A stretch of 41,848 nucleotides of DNA from an uncultured Rubrobacteraceae bacterium (GCA_902806095.1 CADCVF010000025.1:1-41848), one strand, 5' to 3'; positions 8,333 to 17,122 are shown, counted from the first letter of the stretch. Numbers and translations: made by a program. The notes: generated from the sequence alone by a model not told the origin.

Positions 8333-8965
8333 TCATCTCGAATGTCCCCGCGCCCACTCCCGTACCCTCTTGAGCCAGGCCGTGCGCCTGGTGGCCTTGC
8401 TCTTCTCGACGAAGTCGGTAAGAACGTCGCTCGTGACGGGTGGGAGGACGATGCTCTCGGCCGTCTCGGCGTAGTCGGTACCTTCGAGAGTCAGGATCTT
8501 CATCCGTGCTTCATCGTAGCGCCAGATCTCGGGGACGCCTATCTGGGCGTAGATGGGGAGCTTGCTGAAGGAAGGACTGGTGATGTCTATCTCGATCACC
8601 AGATCCGGTGGCGGGTCCACCGCCAAGTCTATGCGGGCCTTGCCACGAACCTGTTCCTCGCTCTGGATGTAGAAGCAGGAGTCGGGCTCGAAGCCGCGCT
8701 CCAGGTCTTCACGCCTGAAGGTCGTGGAGCCGAGATCTTCGGCTTCGATGTCTAGCTCCTCGGCCACGGCCAACACGAGTTGTGCTATGCGTCGATTGAA
8801 CTTCTCGTGCTCGGGTGACGGGCTCATTATCTCCAGCTCTCCCCGGTCGTAAGTAAGACGCGGCGCGCTGTTGTTCTCGTGGTCGGCGAGCAGACGTTCG
8901 TAGGTATTCCAACTGATGTTATGAAGAACCACCCTCTGCTCCGCCGGACTCTTGACCGTCTCCAT
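8333..8965 (-). CDS. Uma2-family (DUF820) putative endonuclease, copy 1
   Basis: This 210-residue protein belongs to the Uma2 family, a PD-(D/E)xK restriction-endonuclease-like fold common in cyanobacteria and actinobacteria. Visible landmarks are the LEIMSPSPEHE segment, the acidic residue in GFEPDSCFYI, and the PDLVIEIDITSPS core with the catalytic-type D and E. Activity and target are unknown for nearly all members. The start is the ATG at 8965: a TATAAT hexamer ends six bases before it, leaving no room for a ribosome site, so translation is probably leaderless. The next gene is a close paralogue in the same direction. Confidence 0.8.
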   Translation of the reverse strand: METVKSPAEQRVVLHNISWNTYERLLADHENNSAPRLTYDRGELEIMSPSPEHEKFNRRIAQLVLAVAEELDIEAEDLGSTTFRREDLERGFEPDSCFYIQSEEQVRGKARIDLAVDPPPDLVIEIDITSPSFSKLPIYAQIGVPEIWRYDEARMKILTLEGTDYAETAESIVLPPVTSDVLTDFVEKSKATRRTAWLKRVREWARGHSR

Positions 8966-8971
8966 GTTGCG

Positions 8972-8977
8972 ATTATA
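8972..8977 (-). promoter_or_regulatory. -10 box for a leaderless Uma2 transcript
   Basis: TATAAT on the minus strand, six bases (CGCAAC) before the ATG. No convincing -35 box was found. Confidence 0.5.
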
Positions 8978-9094
8978 GTCCTCAAGGCGGTAGTCGACTC
9001 TACACATGTGATCGAGTATAAGCGGAGGCGAATCTCAACAGTAAATGACTATATAGTGAATGCATCATACACTGTGGTGGAGGATCGGGCTGCT

Positions 9095-9730
9095 TCAGCC
9101 GGTGATGTTGCCCCGCGCCCACTCCCGTACCCTGCGAAGCCAGTCCGTGCTTCCTAGCGACGTGCTCTCTTCGACGAAGTGAGTAAGAACGTCGCTTGTG
9201 AGCGACGGCAAAGCTACGCTCTCCCCGGCTTCAACGTATTCTCCCTCTTCCAGCAAGAAGATCGTGGCACGGGTTCCATCGTAGCGCCAGACCTCGTGGA
9301 CGCCTAGACGGGCGTAGATCGGGAACTTGTCGAGAGAGGGGCTCGTTATGTCCACTTCGACGACCAGGTCTGGTGGTGGGTCCATAGTCAGGTCTATCCT
9401 GGGCTTGCCGCGGATGCGCTCCTCGTTCCTGATGTAGAAGCTGGCGTCGGGCTCGAAACCTCGCCCGATATCGCCGCGCCTGTAGGTCGTAGAGCCTACG
9501 CCATACGCGTTGACGCGCATCTCTTCGGCGAGCACCGCGACGAGCAGCCCGACGAAGTAAGCCACACTCTCGTGCTCCGAAGAAGGGCTCATGATCTCCA
9601 GGTCTCCCCGATCGTAGGCTAACCGCGGTGCCCTGCTGTCTCCCCGCTCATCGAGCAGCCGCTCATAGGTTTCCCAACTTATGTTGTGAAGGAGAACCCT
9701 CTGTTCTGCCCGACTCTCGACCGTTTCCAT
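9095..9730 (-). CDS. Uma2-family (DUF820) putative endonuclease, copy 2
   Basis: A 211-residue paralogue of the preceding Uma2 gene. The two share the N-terminal METV-S-AEQRV-LHNISW-TYERLL block, the LEIMSPS motif, the PPPDLV-E-DITSPS nuclease core and the C-terminal W-RRVREWARG tail, so they arose by tandem duplication. The central helix diverges (SVAYFVGLLVAVLAEEMRVNA here). The ATG is preceded by AAAAGG seven bases upstream, unlike copy 1. A TATACT hexamer lies about 30 bases further up. The 129 bases between the copies are AT-rich for this genome and hold no other gene. Confidence 0.8.
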   Translation of the reverse strand: METVESRAEQRVLLHNISWETYERLLDERGDSRAPRLAYDRGDLEIMSPSSEHESVAYFVGLLVAVLAEEMRVNAYGVGSTTYRRGDIGRGFEPDASFYIRNEERIRGKPRIDLTMDPPPDLVVEVDITSPSLDKFPIYARLGVHEVWRYDGTRATIFLLEEGEYVEAGESVALPSLTSDVLTHFVEESTSLGSTDWLRRVREWARGNITG

Positions 9731-9783
9731 CCCACAACCTTTTCGGATCGTTCGCGATGAAAGTATAGCGTCGCGTTCTGCCG

Positions 9784-9820
9784 AAAATAGAAAGAGAAGC
9801 CGGATTTCTCCGGCTCCTCT
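9784..9820 (-). terminator. Rho-independent terminator of formaldehyde dehydrogenase
   Basis: On the minus strand a 12-bp stem (AGAGGAGCCGGA with TCCGGCTTCTCT, one mismatch) with a GAAA tetraloop is followed by TTCTATTTT. Confidence 0.85.
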
Positions 9821-9846
9821 TAGAATCGCCCCCGTTGACAGAGCTG

Positions 9847-11061
9847 CTAGGCGTTGATGTAGCCGTTCGGGTCGAGGACGTACTTCTTGGCCGCGCCCTT
9901 GTCGAAGTCCTGGTAGCCTTGAGGGGCCTCATCCAGGGTGACGACCGTGGCGTTGACGGCGTCGGCGATGTGGGCCTTGTCGTGCAGGATGCTCATCATC
10001 AGGCCGCGGTTATACTTCTTGACCGGGCACTGGCCGGTGAAGAAAGCGTGGCTCTTGGCCCAGCCGAGGCCGAAGCTGATCTTGAGCGTTCCCTGCTGGG
10101 CCTCAGGGTCAGCCGCGCCAGGGTCGCCGGTCACGTATAGGCCAGGAATGCCGAGTGAGCCGCCAGCCCGCGTGACGGCCTGCACGGCGTTTAGCACGGT
10201 GGCCGGAGCCTCTTGGGCGTCCGGACCGTGTGCCGTTGCCTCGAAGCCGACGGCGTCAACGGCGCAGTCGACCTCGGGCTCGCCGACGATCTCGGCGATC
10301 TGGTCAGCCAGCTCCGCGTCCTCGCCGACGTTGACGGTCTCGCACCCGAAGGAACGGGCCTGCGCCAGACGGTCGTCGTTGAGGTCGCCGACGATGACGA
10401 CCGCAGCGCCGAGTAGCTGCGCCGAGTAGGCAGCAGCAAGTCCGACGGGTCCTGCGCCTGCGACGTAGACCGTCGAGCCGGTCGTGACCTGGGCCGTGTA
10501 AGCACCGTGATAGCCGGTGGGGAAGATGTCCGATAGCATGGTGAGGTCAAGGATCTTCTCCAGCGCCTGATCCCTGTCAGGGAACTTGAGCAGGTTGAAG
10601 TCGGCGAAAGGCACCAAAACGTACTCGGCCTGCCCGCCGACCCAGCCGCCCATGTCCACGTAACCGTATGCCGAACCCGCACGAGCCGGATTCACGTTCA
10701 GGCAGACGCCGGTCTTGCCCTCGTTGCAGTTGCGGCAGCGTCCGCAGGCGATGTTGAAGGGCACCGAGCAGATGTCCCCCTCGTTGATGAACTGGACGTC
10801 GTTGCCCTTCTCGACGACCTCGCCCGTGATCTCGTGCCCCAGGGTCTGCCCGACTGGTGCTGTCGTCCGTCCGCGCACCATGTGCTGGTCGGAGCCACAG
10901 ATGTTGGTGGCGACGATCTTGAGGATAACGGCGTGAGGTGCGTCGACGGTCATGCCCATCGCACCAGCGACTTCTTCCGGAACCTCTAGCTTCGGGTACT
11001 CGATATCCTCTACCGCTACCTCGCCGGGCCCCTTGTAGACCACTACCCTGTTGTCAGCCAT
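9847..11061 (-). CDS. fdhA: Glutathione-independent formaldehyde dehydrogenase
   Basis: The 404-residue protein matches the zinc-containing, NAD-dependent formaldehyde dehydrogenase of Pseudomonas putida (EC 1.2.1.46, 398 residues), which turns formaldehyde into formate. Catalytic zinc ligands are C55 (NICGSDQH) and H76 (GHEITGE). The structural zinc site is C106, C109, C112 and C120. The Rossmann motif is GAGPVGLAAA. The family-specific ARAGSAYGYVDMGGW and GLGWAKSH segments are present. The ATG at 11061 gives the family N-terminus (MADNRVVVYKGPG) and has AAGGAG upstream; an upstream TTG with its own GGAGG would add 26 residues not seen in relatives. Formate made here can be used by the flanking formate dehydrogenases. 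Confidence 0.93.
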   Translation of the reverse strand: MADNRVVVYKGPGEVAVEDIEYPKLEVPEEVAGAMGMTVDAPHAVILKIVATNICGSDQHMVRGRTTAPVGQTLGHEITGEVVEKGNDVQFINEGDICSVPFNIACGRCRNCNEGKTGVCLNVNPARAGSAYGYVDMGGWVGGQAEYVLVPFADFNLLKFPDRDQALEKILDLTMLSDIFPTGYHGAYTAQVTTGSTVYVAGAGPVGLAAAYSAQLLGAAVVIVGDLNDDRLAQARSFGCETVNVGEDAELADQIAEIVGEPEVDCAVDAVGFEATAHGPDAQEAPATVLNAVQAVTRAGGSLGIPGLYVTGDPGAADPEAQQGTLKISFGLGWAKSHAFFTGQCPVKKYNRGLMMSILHDKAHIADAVNATVVTLDEAPQGYQDFDKGAAKKYVLDPNGYINA

Positions 11062-11214
11062 TAGCTGAAACTCTCCTTTCCCTCTAGCCGGAGACGTTCG
11101 GTTGCAACGATTCCTATTCCCGCTCGACCGCGCCGCCAAACTTACCTCCGCCGGTGTGCGGGAAATCTTTCAGATCTCCAGGCAAGCTCCTTTCCCCTAA
11201 AACTCACTCCCGCT

Positions 11215-11243
11215 AAAGTACCAGATGTTGCGTATTGGTGCAA
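11215..11243 (-). promoter_or_regulatory. Promoter of formaldehyde dehydrogenase
   Basis: TTGCAC, a 17-base spacer and TACTTT on the minus strand. It implies a long untranslated leader of about 150 bases. Confidence 0.55.
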
Positions 11244-11322
11244 GAACGAGCCTACATGTAAGGTTGGCCGGCGGACCTGCACGAAGGGTCGGGTCGTGGT
11301 TTCGTGACCGGGTGAATAAGGT

Positions 11323-11328
11323 TAGAAT
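11323..11328 (+). promoter_or_regulatory. Candidate -10 box of the FDH-2 operon
   Basis: TAGAAT, about 50 bases before the FDH-2 start. The -35 region (TTTCGT or TTCGTG) is poor, which would fit an activator-dependent or alternative-sigma promoter. Confidence 0.3.
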
Positions 11329-11378
11329 CAGGAAGGACAACCCGGACAAACACATTCTTGGCGTAGAAGGGGTCGGGC

Positions 11379-14300
11379 ATGCTCTTCAAGCTCACGGAGA
11401 AAGACGGTCTCTGGAAGAAGATCCGGAACCACGTAGGCACTACGGTCAAACACCCCGTAAGCCCTGCGACCCGCGAGATCCGCTCGCGGCTCTCCGACGA
11501 TGGCGTAGAGAAGACCACAAGCGTCTGCCCCTACTGCGCCGTGGGCTGCTCGACGTTGGTCTACCACCGGGACGGGCGCATCATAGACATAGAGGGCAAC
11601 CCTGATAGCCCCATAAACGCAGGCACGCTCTGCCCGAAGGGCTCGGCCACCTACGGGCTGCACGTCTCGCCTTATCGCTGGACGAAGGTCCGCTACCGCA
11701 GGCCGTATTCGGGAGAATGGGAGACTCTCTCGCTGGATCGGGCGATGGGCATGATCGCCGACCGTCTCGAGAAGACCCGCGAGGAGACCTGGGAAGCGAA
11801 GGACTCAGGTGGCAAGAAGCTCAACCGCTCGATGGCCGTAGCCTCCATCGGCGGGGCCACGATAGATAACGAGGAGAACTACCTCATTACCAAGCTCTTC
11901 CACACTTTGGGGTTCGTGCGAATTACGAACCAGGCGCGAATATGACACAGTTCCACGGTGCCCGGTCTGGGCATCACGTACGGTAGGGGTGGCGCCACCT
12001 CCAACCTCCAGGATCTGCAGAACGCTGACTGCATCCTGATCGAAGGTTCCAACATGGCAGAGGCCCACCCTGTCGGCTTCAGGCACCCCATGATCGCCAA
12101 GAAGAAGGGCGCGAAGCTCATCCACGTCGACCCGCGCTTCACGCGCACCTCGGCGATGTGCGACATCTACGCCCCCATCCGGCCAGGCACCGACATCGCG
12201 TTTTTGGGCGGCCTCATAAACTACGTCCTGGAGAACGAGCGGTACTTCGAGGAGTACGTAAAGGTCTACACCAACGCGGCGACGATCATCACCGAGGAAT
12301 TCGAGGACGCTGGCGCCTCTGGCCTGTTCTCCGGCTGGGACGGGGAAAGTAGGCAGTACGACCCTTCGAGCTGGCGCTATGAGGGAATGCCGATAGACTA
12401 CGCCTCCGTCGGGGGAAGCCAGGGCAGGGTCGTCGGCGAGGCGGGTGAGGGCGAGAGTGGGGAGATGCACCCTGGCATGCCTCGTCCGACCGACATGACG
12501 CTACAGGACCCGCGCTGCGTGTTCCAGATCCTCAAGCGACACTTCGCCAAATACACGCCTGAGATGGTCGAGCGAGTAACCGGTTGCCCGAAGGAGGCGT
12601 TCCTCGAGGTAGCCAAGACCCTGGCAGATAACTCGGGGCGCGAGAAGACCTCATCGCTCTGCTACGCCGTTGGCTGGACGCAGCATTCCAAGGGCGTGCA
12701 GGTCATCCGCGCGGCATCGATTCTGTGGCTCCTTCTAGGGAACATCGGGCGTCCCGGCGGCGGTATCATGGCGCTGCGGGGCCACGCGACCATCCAGGGC
12801 TCCACCGACATCGCCACCCTCTACGACGTTCTTCCCGGATACCTGCCTATGCCTGACGTGGCCAAGAACCACGATACGTGGCGCGACTACGTGGAGGACG
12901 AGACCGCCGAGACAGGCTGGTGGAGCAACTTTCCCAGATACGCGACGAGCCTGATGAAGGCCTGGTACGGCGAAAAGTTCGAGACCGAGAACGGACGCCT
13001 GTTCGACCACTTTCCGCGTATCTCGGGCGACCATTCCTACTACCCTACGATCATGGATATGAAAGATGGCAACGTCAAGGGAGCCTTCGTCTTCGGGCAG
13101 AACTTCGCGGTCGGAGGGCCGCACGTCAAGATGGCCCGCGACGGCCTCCGCAATCTCGACTGGCTCGTGGTCCTCGACGCCTACCCGGTGGAGACCGCGG
13201 AGGCCTGGAAGCTCGACGGGACTGATCCAGGAGAGTGTGCTACCGAAGTCTTCTTCGTTCCGGCGGCGCTCGTCGCCGAGAAGGAAGGCTCCTTCACCCA
13301 GACCCAGCGAATGCTCCAGTGGCACGACAAGGCCGTTGACCCACCAGGGGACGCGAGGAGCGACGCCTGGTTCGTCTTCCACCTGGGACGCCGTATGAAG
13401 GAGCTCTACAAGAGCTCGAGGAAGCATCGCGACAGGCCCATAAAGGCGCTGACCTGGGACTATCCGACAGAGGGCGACCACGATGAGCCGCAAATCGAGA
13501 GCATCCTCAAGGAGATCAGCGGCTACGAGGTCGAGACGGGCGAACCCGTAGGCGGGTTCGCCGAGCTCGAGGACGACGGTTCGACGGCTTGTGGGGGTTG
13601 GATCTACTCCGGCGTCTACGCCGGTGGTGAGAACAAGGCCCGCGACCGCAGGCCGGGCGGCAACCCGAACCCCGAGTGGGGCTGGGCGTGGCCGATGAAC
13701 CGCCGAATCCTCTACAACCGTGCCTCGGCCGATCCTGAAGGAAAACCCTGGAGCGAACGCAAGAAGTACATCTGGTGGGACGAGGAGCGGGGCGAGTGGA
13801 CCGGCGACGACGTACCTGACTTCCAGGCGGACAAGTCGCCCTCGTACCGCCCGGACGAGGATGCAGGCGGGGTGGACGCCATCCCCGGCGACGGGCCATT
13901 CATCATGAACGGTGACGGGAAAGGCTGGTTGTTCGCCCCAGTAGGGCTCGCCGACGGGCCTCTGCCGGTGCATTACGAGCCGGTCGAGTCTCCGGTCCCG
14001 AACCTGCTCTACGACAATGTCCAGTACGATCCCCTCGTCACCACCCCAGATCGGCCTGACAACCCGTACAACCCGCCGCAGGACCCCAGGTTTCCGTACG
14101 TGGTGACGACCTACCGGCTCACCGAGCACCACACCAGCGGGGCGATGAGTCGTTGGATCCCCTGGCTCTCCGAGCTTCAGCCCGAGTTGTTCTGCGAGAT
14201 CAGCCCCGAGCTGGCCGCCGAGAAGGGCGTCGAGAACACCGGCTGGGTGACTATCTGGACGAGCCGCGGCAAGATCCACTGCAAGGCCCTCGTCTCCGAG

Positions 14301-14486
14301 CGCATCCCGGTCCACAAGTTCGAAGGGAAGGACCTGCACACCATCGGCCTGCCCTACCACTGGGGGCCGAACGGGCTCGTAAAAGGCGACCTGGTGAACG
14401 ACCTGATCCCTGTCTCCCTCGAACCCAACGTCGCCATCCACGAGGCGAAGGCCTTCACCGCCAACCTCGCAGCAGGAAGGGTGTAG
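11379..14486 (+). CDS. fdnG: Membrane-bound formate dehydrogenase catalytic subunit, selenoprotein (FDH-2)
   Basis: This molybdopterin subunit has 1035 residues including selenocysteine, close to FdnG/FdoG. The [4Fe-4S] motif is C50, C53, C57 and C85 with K87. An in-frame TGA at 11943-11945 (residue 189) lies in NQARI-U-HSSTVPGLG, the active-site position, and is followed by a SECIS hairpin. Downstream the bis-MGD core is continuous (GRGGATSNLQDLQNADCILI, LGNIGRPGGGIMALRGHA). The enzyme oxidises formate and passes electrons to the Fe-S and membrane subunits encoded downstream. The N-terminus (MLFKLTEKDGLWKKIRN) carries no twin-arginine signal, and a TAG in frame four codons upstream rules out an extension. 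The active site should therefore face the cytoplasm, unlike E. coli FdnG. Residues 480-700 include long hydrophilic insertions. Confidence 0.92.
11943..11976 (+). promoter_or_regulatory. SECIS element and selenocysteine codon of FDH-2
   Basis: A GGUCU loop begins at nucleotide 22 from the U of UGA, closed by a 7-bp stem (GGUGCCC with GGGCAUC). Loop and distance are identical to those in FDH-1, although the surrounding codons differ, which argues for selection on the element. Confidence 0.85.
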
Positions 14487-14490
14487 AGGG

Positions 14491-14958
14491 GTGGGCGCGA
14501 AGGAGAGGGCCCTGGTGGGGGCCATTGGCGGACTGGGGGCCACGCTCGTCTTGTCTGGTCTGCGCGAGGCCTGGTCGAAGATCGGACTTGTCTTCGAGAC
14601 CGCCCCGATGCAGGTCGTCGACCGCGTAGAGGAACTCGGACTGGTCGGGGATCTCTCGCCGCGGGGCCGGCGCCTTCTGACCGCCTTCGCACACTTCGCC
14701 TACGGCGCCGGGACGGGTACGGCCTTCGGCCTCCTGCGCAGGGAGAGGGGTGGTACTGGGGAGGAGGCCTCCGTGGGTTCGGCCCTGGGGGTGCTGGCCT
14801 GGGGCGTGGGATGGGCCAGCTGGCTGCCGCTTACCGGCGTCCACCGGGCGCCCTGGACCCAGAAGACACCGAAGGTCCTGCTGCCGGTAATAGACCACGC
14901 GGTGTTCGGCGCGGCCTGGGGACTCCTCTACTGGGCGCTCCGCGGGCGCCGCGCGTGA
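14491..14958 (+). CDS. Unknown four-helix membrane protein in the FDH-2 operon
   Basis: I do not recognise a firm family for this 155-residue protein; it loosely resembles small YagU/DUF1440-type membrane proteins. Four hydrophobic segments are visible: residues about 6-24, 60-82, 92-115 and 128-150. Glycines are frequent in each helix (AYGAGTGTAFGLL, AVFGAAWGLLYWAL). The GTG start follows the fdnG stop by four bases and the end overlaps the next start by GTGA, so it is translated with the operon. A role in assembly or anchoring of the complex is a guess from position only. Confidence 0.75.
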   Translation: MGAKERALVGAIGGLGATLVLSGLREAWSKIGLVFETAPMQVVDRVEELGLVGDLSPRGRRLLTAFAHFAYGAGTGTAFGLLRRERGGTGEEASVGSALGVLAWGVGWASWLPLTGVHRAPWTQKTPKVLLPVIDHAVFGAAWGLLYWALRGRRA

Positions 14959-15257
14959 GCGTCGGGGAGCGACGCAGCAGAGAGATGATGCAGCAGGACC
15001 TCATGGACATCGGGGTCTGGCTCGTCGAGCATCCTGCGGCGGCTACTAAGAACCTCGAGCCTATAAGGAGCGCGAAGTCCCTCCAGCCTGGGGTCTACTA
15101 CAACATGGGCACGGGGATGGTCGACAGGATCTTCACCCCCCAGCGCGTCGCCCTCGGGCACAAGATGTTCCGCATAAGCACAGATCCGGCAACGCCGGCG
15201 GAGGAGATCCGGCGCACGGCGCTAGAAGGGAAGACCAAGTGGCGACAGGGTTCCTGA
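14955..15257 (+). CDS. Unknown 100-residue protein in the FDH-2 operon
   Basis: This is a soluble-looking protein of unknown family. It starts at GTG 14955, overlapping the preceding stop (GTGA), and its end overlaps the Fe-S subunit gene by 19 bases, so it is tightly coupled to the operon. Visible features are an N-terminal helix (REMMQQDLMDIGVWLVEHPA), a central GVYYNMGTGMVDRIF segment and a basic C-terminus (EGKTKWRQGS). It has no cysteine and no signal or membrane segment. Position suggests an accessory or assembly factor between catalytic and electron-transfer subunits; an ATG ten codons in is an alternative start. Confidence 0.7.
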   Translation: MSVGERRSREMMQQDLMDIGVWLVEHPAAATKNLEPIRSAKSLQPGVYYNMGTGMVDRIFTPQRVALGHKMFRISTDPATPAEEIRRTALEGKTKWRQGS

Positions 15258-16084
15258 CCGATACGACAGTCTGTATAGGGTGCAAGGCCTGCGAGGTCGC
15301 CTGCAAGCAGTGGAACCAGCTCCCTGCCGACGGCTACGAGCTGACGGGCGACTCCTACGACAACACGAAGCAGCTCTCGGGTACCACCTGGCGCCACGTC
15401 GCGTTTATAGAGAACCCGAAGAAGCGGCGTCTGACCGGCGATGTGGACCTCGTGGCGCTCGCCGAAGGCGTGACGGAACCGCTGCCAGGCGGGGCCGAGC
15501 TCGACGCCCTCGGACGCTGGGCTTTTATGAGCGACGTGTGCAAGCACTGCGTCGAGGCGCCTTGCCAGCAGGCGTGCCCTACGGGCGCCATCATCCGCAA
15601 CGAGTTCGACAACGTCTACATCCAACCCGATGTCTGCAACGGCTGCGGCTACTGCGTTCCCGCCTGTCCCTACGGCGTCATAACCCAGGTCCCACACGAC
15701 GGCCGCGCCTTCAAGTGTACGCTCTGCTACGACCGCCAGAAGGATGGCCTCGAACCGGCCTGCGCCAAAGCCTGCCCGACCGACTCCATAATGTTCGGCG
15801 AGGTCGAGGATCTGAAGGTTATCGCCGCGGAGCGGGTACAGGAGCTCCACGACAAAGGCTACAGCCGGGCCTACGTCTACGGCACGCCGGAGGTAGGGGG
15901 GACTGGCGGTATCGGGGGTAACCACTCGAAGTTCATCCTCATGGACGAGCCAGAGACCTACAACCTTCCCCGCCATCCCTTCTTACCACAGGAGAAGGTC
16001 AAGGGAGGAACCATAGCCAGCATGGTCGCAGGGGCGGTGCTCGGCGCGGTCGTGGCGTTGGCGTTCAGGGACCAGGGGAGATAG
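15239..16084 (+). CDS. fdnH: Formate dehydrogenase iron-sulfur (beta) subunit
   Basis: This 281-residue ferredoxin-type subunit carries sixteen cysteines in four groups (CIGCKACEVAC; CKHCVEAPCQQAC; CNGCGYCVPAC; CTLCYDRQ...CAKAC), enough for four [4Fe-4S] clusters. It relays electrons from the catalytic subunit to the membrane subunit. The C-terminus has one membrane helix (GGTIASMVAGAVLGAVVALAF), as in FdnH, which anchors it. There is no signal peptide. The GTG start overlaps the preceding gene by 19 bases and has GAAGGGAAG upstream. The next gene begins immediately after the stop codon. Confidence 0.93.
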   Translation: MATGFLTDTTVCIGCKACEVACKQWNQLPADGYELTGDSYDNTKQLSGTTWRHVAFIENPKKRRLTGDVDLVALAEGVTEPLPGGAELDALGRWAFMSDVCKHCVEAPCQQACPTGAIIRNEFDNVYIQPDVCNGCGYCVPACPYGVITQVPHDGRAFKCTLCYDRQKDGLEPACAKACPTDSIMFGEVEDLKVIAAERVQELHDKGYSRAYVYGTPEVGGTGGIGGNHSKFILMDEPETYNLPRHPFLPQEKVKGGTIASMVAGAVLGAVVALAFRDQGR

Positions 16085-17122
16085 GTGAGCGAGAGGACGC
16101 GGGATCAGGCCCAGCAGAGCAACGGGAGCGTCGAGACTTCGCACCATCCCGCTACGGACCCTGAGCGCAAGGACAAAGGCTACTATGGCATCCCGCCCAT
16201 AAAGCACGCCCACTGGACGTGGCAGATCCCGGTCTACTTCTGGATCGGCGGGATCGGCGCAGGGGTACATTTGTTCTCAACCATCGCCCAGATCCTCGGC
16301 CATAAAGATGAGGATCTCATCCGCGCGAGCCGCTACACGGTACTCGGCACCATGATCCTTAGCCCTGTGCTCTTGATCTGGGACCTCGGAAGGCCGGAGC
16401 GCTTCTACAACATGCTGCGCGTCCTCAAGCTCCGCTCCCCGATGTCGACCCAGAGCTGGTCGGTCTTCGCTTTCGGCACCCTGAGCGGCCTGATCTCCGC
16501 CCGGCAGGCGGCCGATGACGGTCTGCTGGGAGACGACAACCTCCTGGTCAGGCTTGTAAAGCTCGTCCCAGCACGCTTCCTCTCTATCCTGTCCCTGCCA
16601 GTAGGGCTCAACGTCGGCTCGAACACGGGGAACCTGATCTCCGCCACCTCCGTCCCGCTCTGGGCTCGCAACTGGCTGTTCATGGGCCCGACGTTTCTGG
16701 CCTCAGGACTCTCCACAGCCCTCTCGTGGCTCTCGCTCGTCCTCCACCTGACGCATTCTGGGGAGAAGAAGACCATGCATACCCTCCACCGCGCCGAAAA
16801 GGCCACGATCCTGATAGAAGCCGGGCTCATAGCCGCGTCCCTGATCCGGATGAGCAAGTGGAGCAAACCCCTCTTCTCAAGAGAGGTCGCCCCGCTCTTC
16901 GTCGGCGGCACCCTCATCGGCGGCATACTCGCGCCTTTCGCCCTTCTCTTCGGCAAGGAGAGTCGTCCAAAAAGCATCCTCGCCTCCGTGCTCGCGCTAG
17001 CGGGCGGCCTCGCCTTCCGCTTCGCCATAATAAAGGGAGGCCGCATCAGCGCCGACGATCCCGAAGCCTACTTCACCTTCGCCAGCGGCGACAGCGCCCC
17101 GCAGCCCGAGGACAAGGTCTAG
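16085..17122 (+). CDS. NrfD/PsrC-family membrane subunit of formate dehydrogenase
   Basis: The 345-residue protein has about eight to nine membrane helices and NrfD/PsrC features (YFWIGGIGAGVHLFS near the first helix, DLGRPERFYNMLRVLKLRSPMSTQSW in the second loop). NrfD subunits bind quinone and contain no haem, so this complex differs from FdnI/FdoI, which are cytochromes b. It is expected to pass formate electrons to the quinone pool or to draw electrons from it. The GTG start abuts the TAG of the Fe-S subunit gene. The stop overlaps the convergent cupin stop by four bases. The N-terminal 40 residues are hydrophilic. Confidence 0.9.
   Translation: MSERTRDQAQQSNGSVETSHHPATDPERKDKGYYGIPPIKHAHWTWQIPVYFWIGGIGAGVHLFSTIAQILGHKDEDLIRASRYTVLGTMILSPVLLIWDLGRPERFYNMLRVLKLRSPMSTQSWSVFAFGTLSGLISARQAADDGLLGDDNLLVRLVKLVPARFLSILSLPVGLNVGSNTGNLISATSVPLWARNWLFMGPTFLASGLSTALSWLSLVLHLTHSGEKKTMHTLHRAEKATILIEAGLIAASLIRMSKWSKPLFSREVAPLFVGGTLIGGILAPFALLFGKESRPKSILASVLALAGGLAFRFAIIKGGRISADDPEAYFTFASGDSAPQPEDKV

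Larger units (their letters stand above)
11062..11378. other. Divergent control region between formaldehyde and formate dehydrogenases
   Basis: These 317 bases hold no convincing gene. The minus-strand promoter at 11215-11243 would leave a transcript leader of roughly 150 bases before the formaldehyde dehydrogenase ATG, containing two purine-rich GGGGAAAGGAG-like stretches. On the plus side a TAGAAT hexamer at 11323-11328 is the best -10 box for FDH-2. I recognised no known riboswitch. Confidence 0.5.

Noticed and set aside
11062-11139. A 26-residue N-terminal extension of formaldehyde dehydrogenase from a TTG
   Set aside because: The ATG gives the family N-terminus; the extension is low-complexity and not known in relatives, although the TTG has a GGAGG upstream.
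12735-14543. A 602-codon minus-strand frame opposite FDH-2
   Set aside because: Antisense shadow of fdnG, with valine-, arginine- and glycine-rich composition and no recognisable domain.
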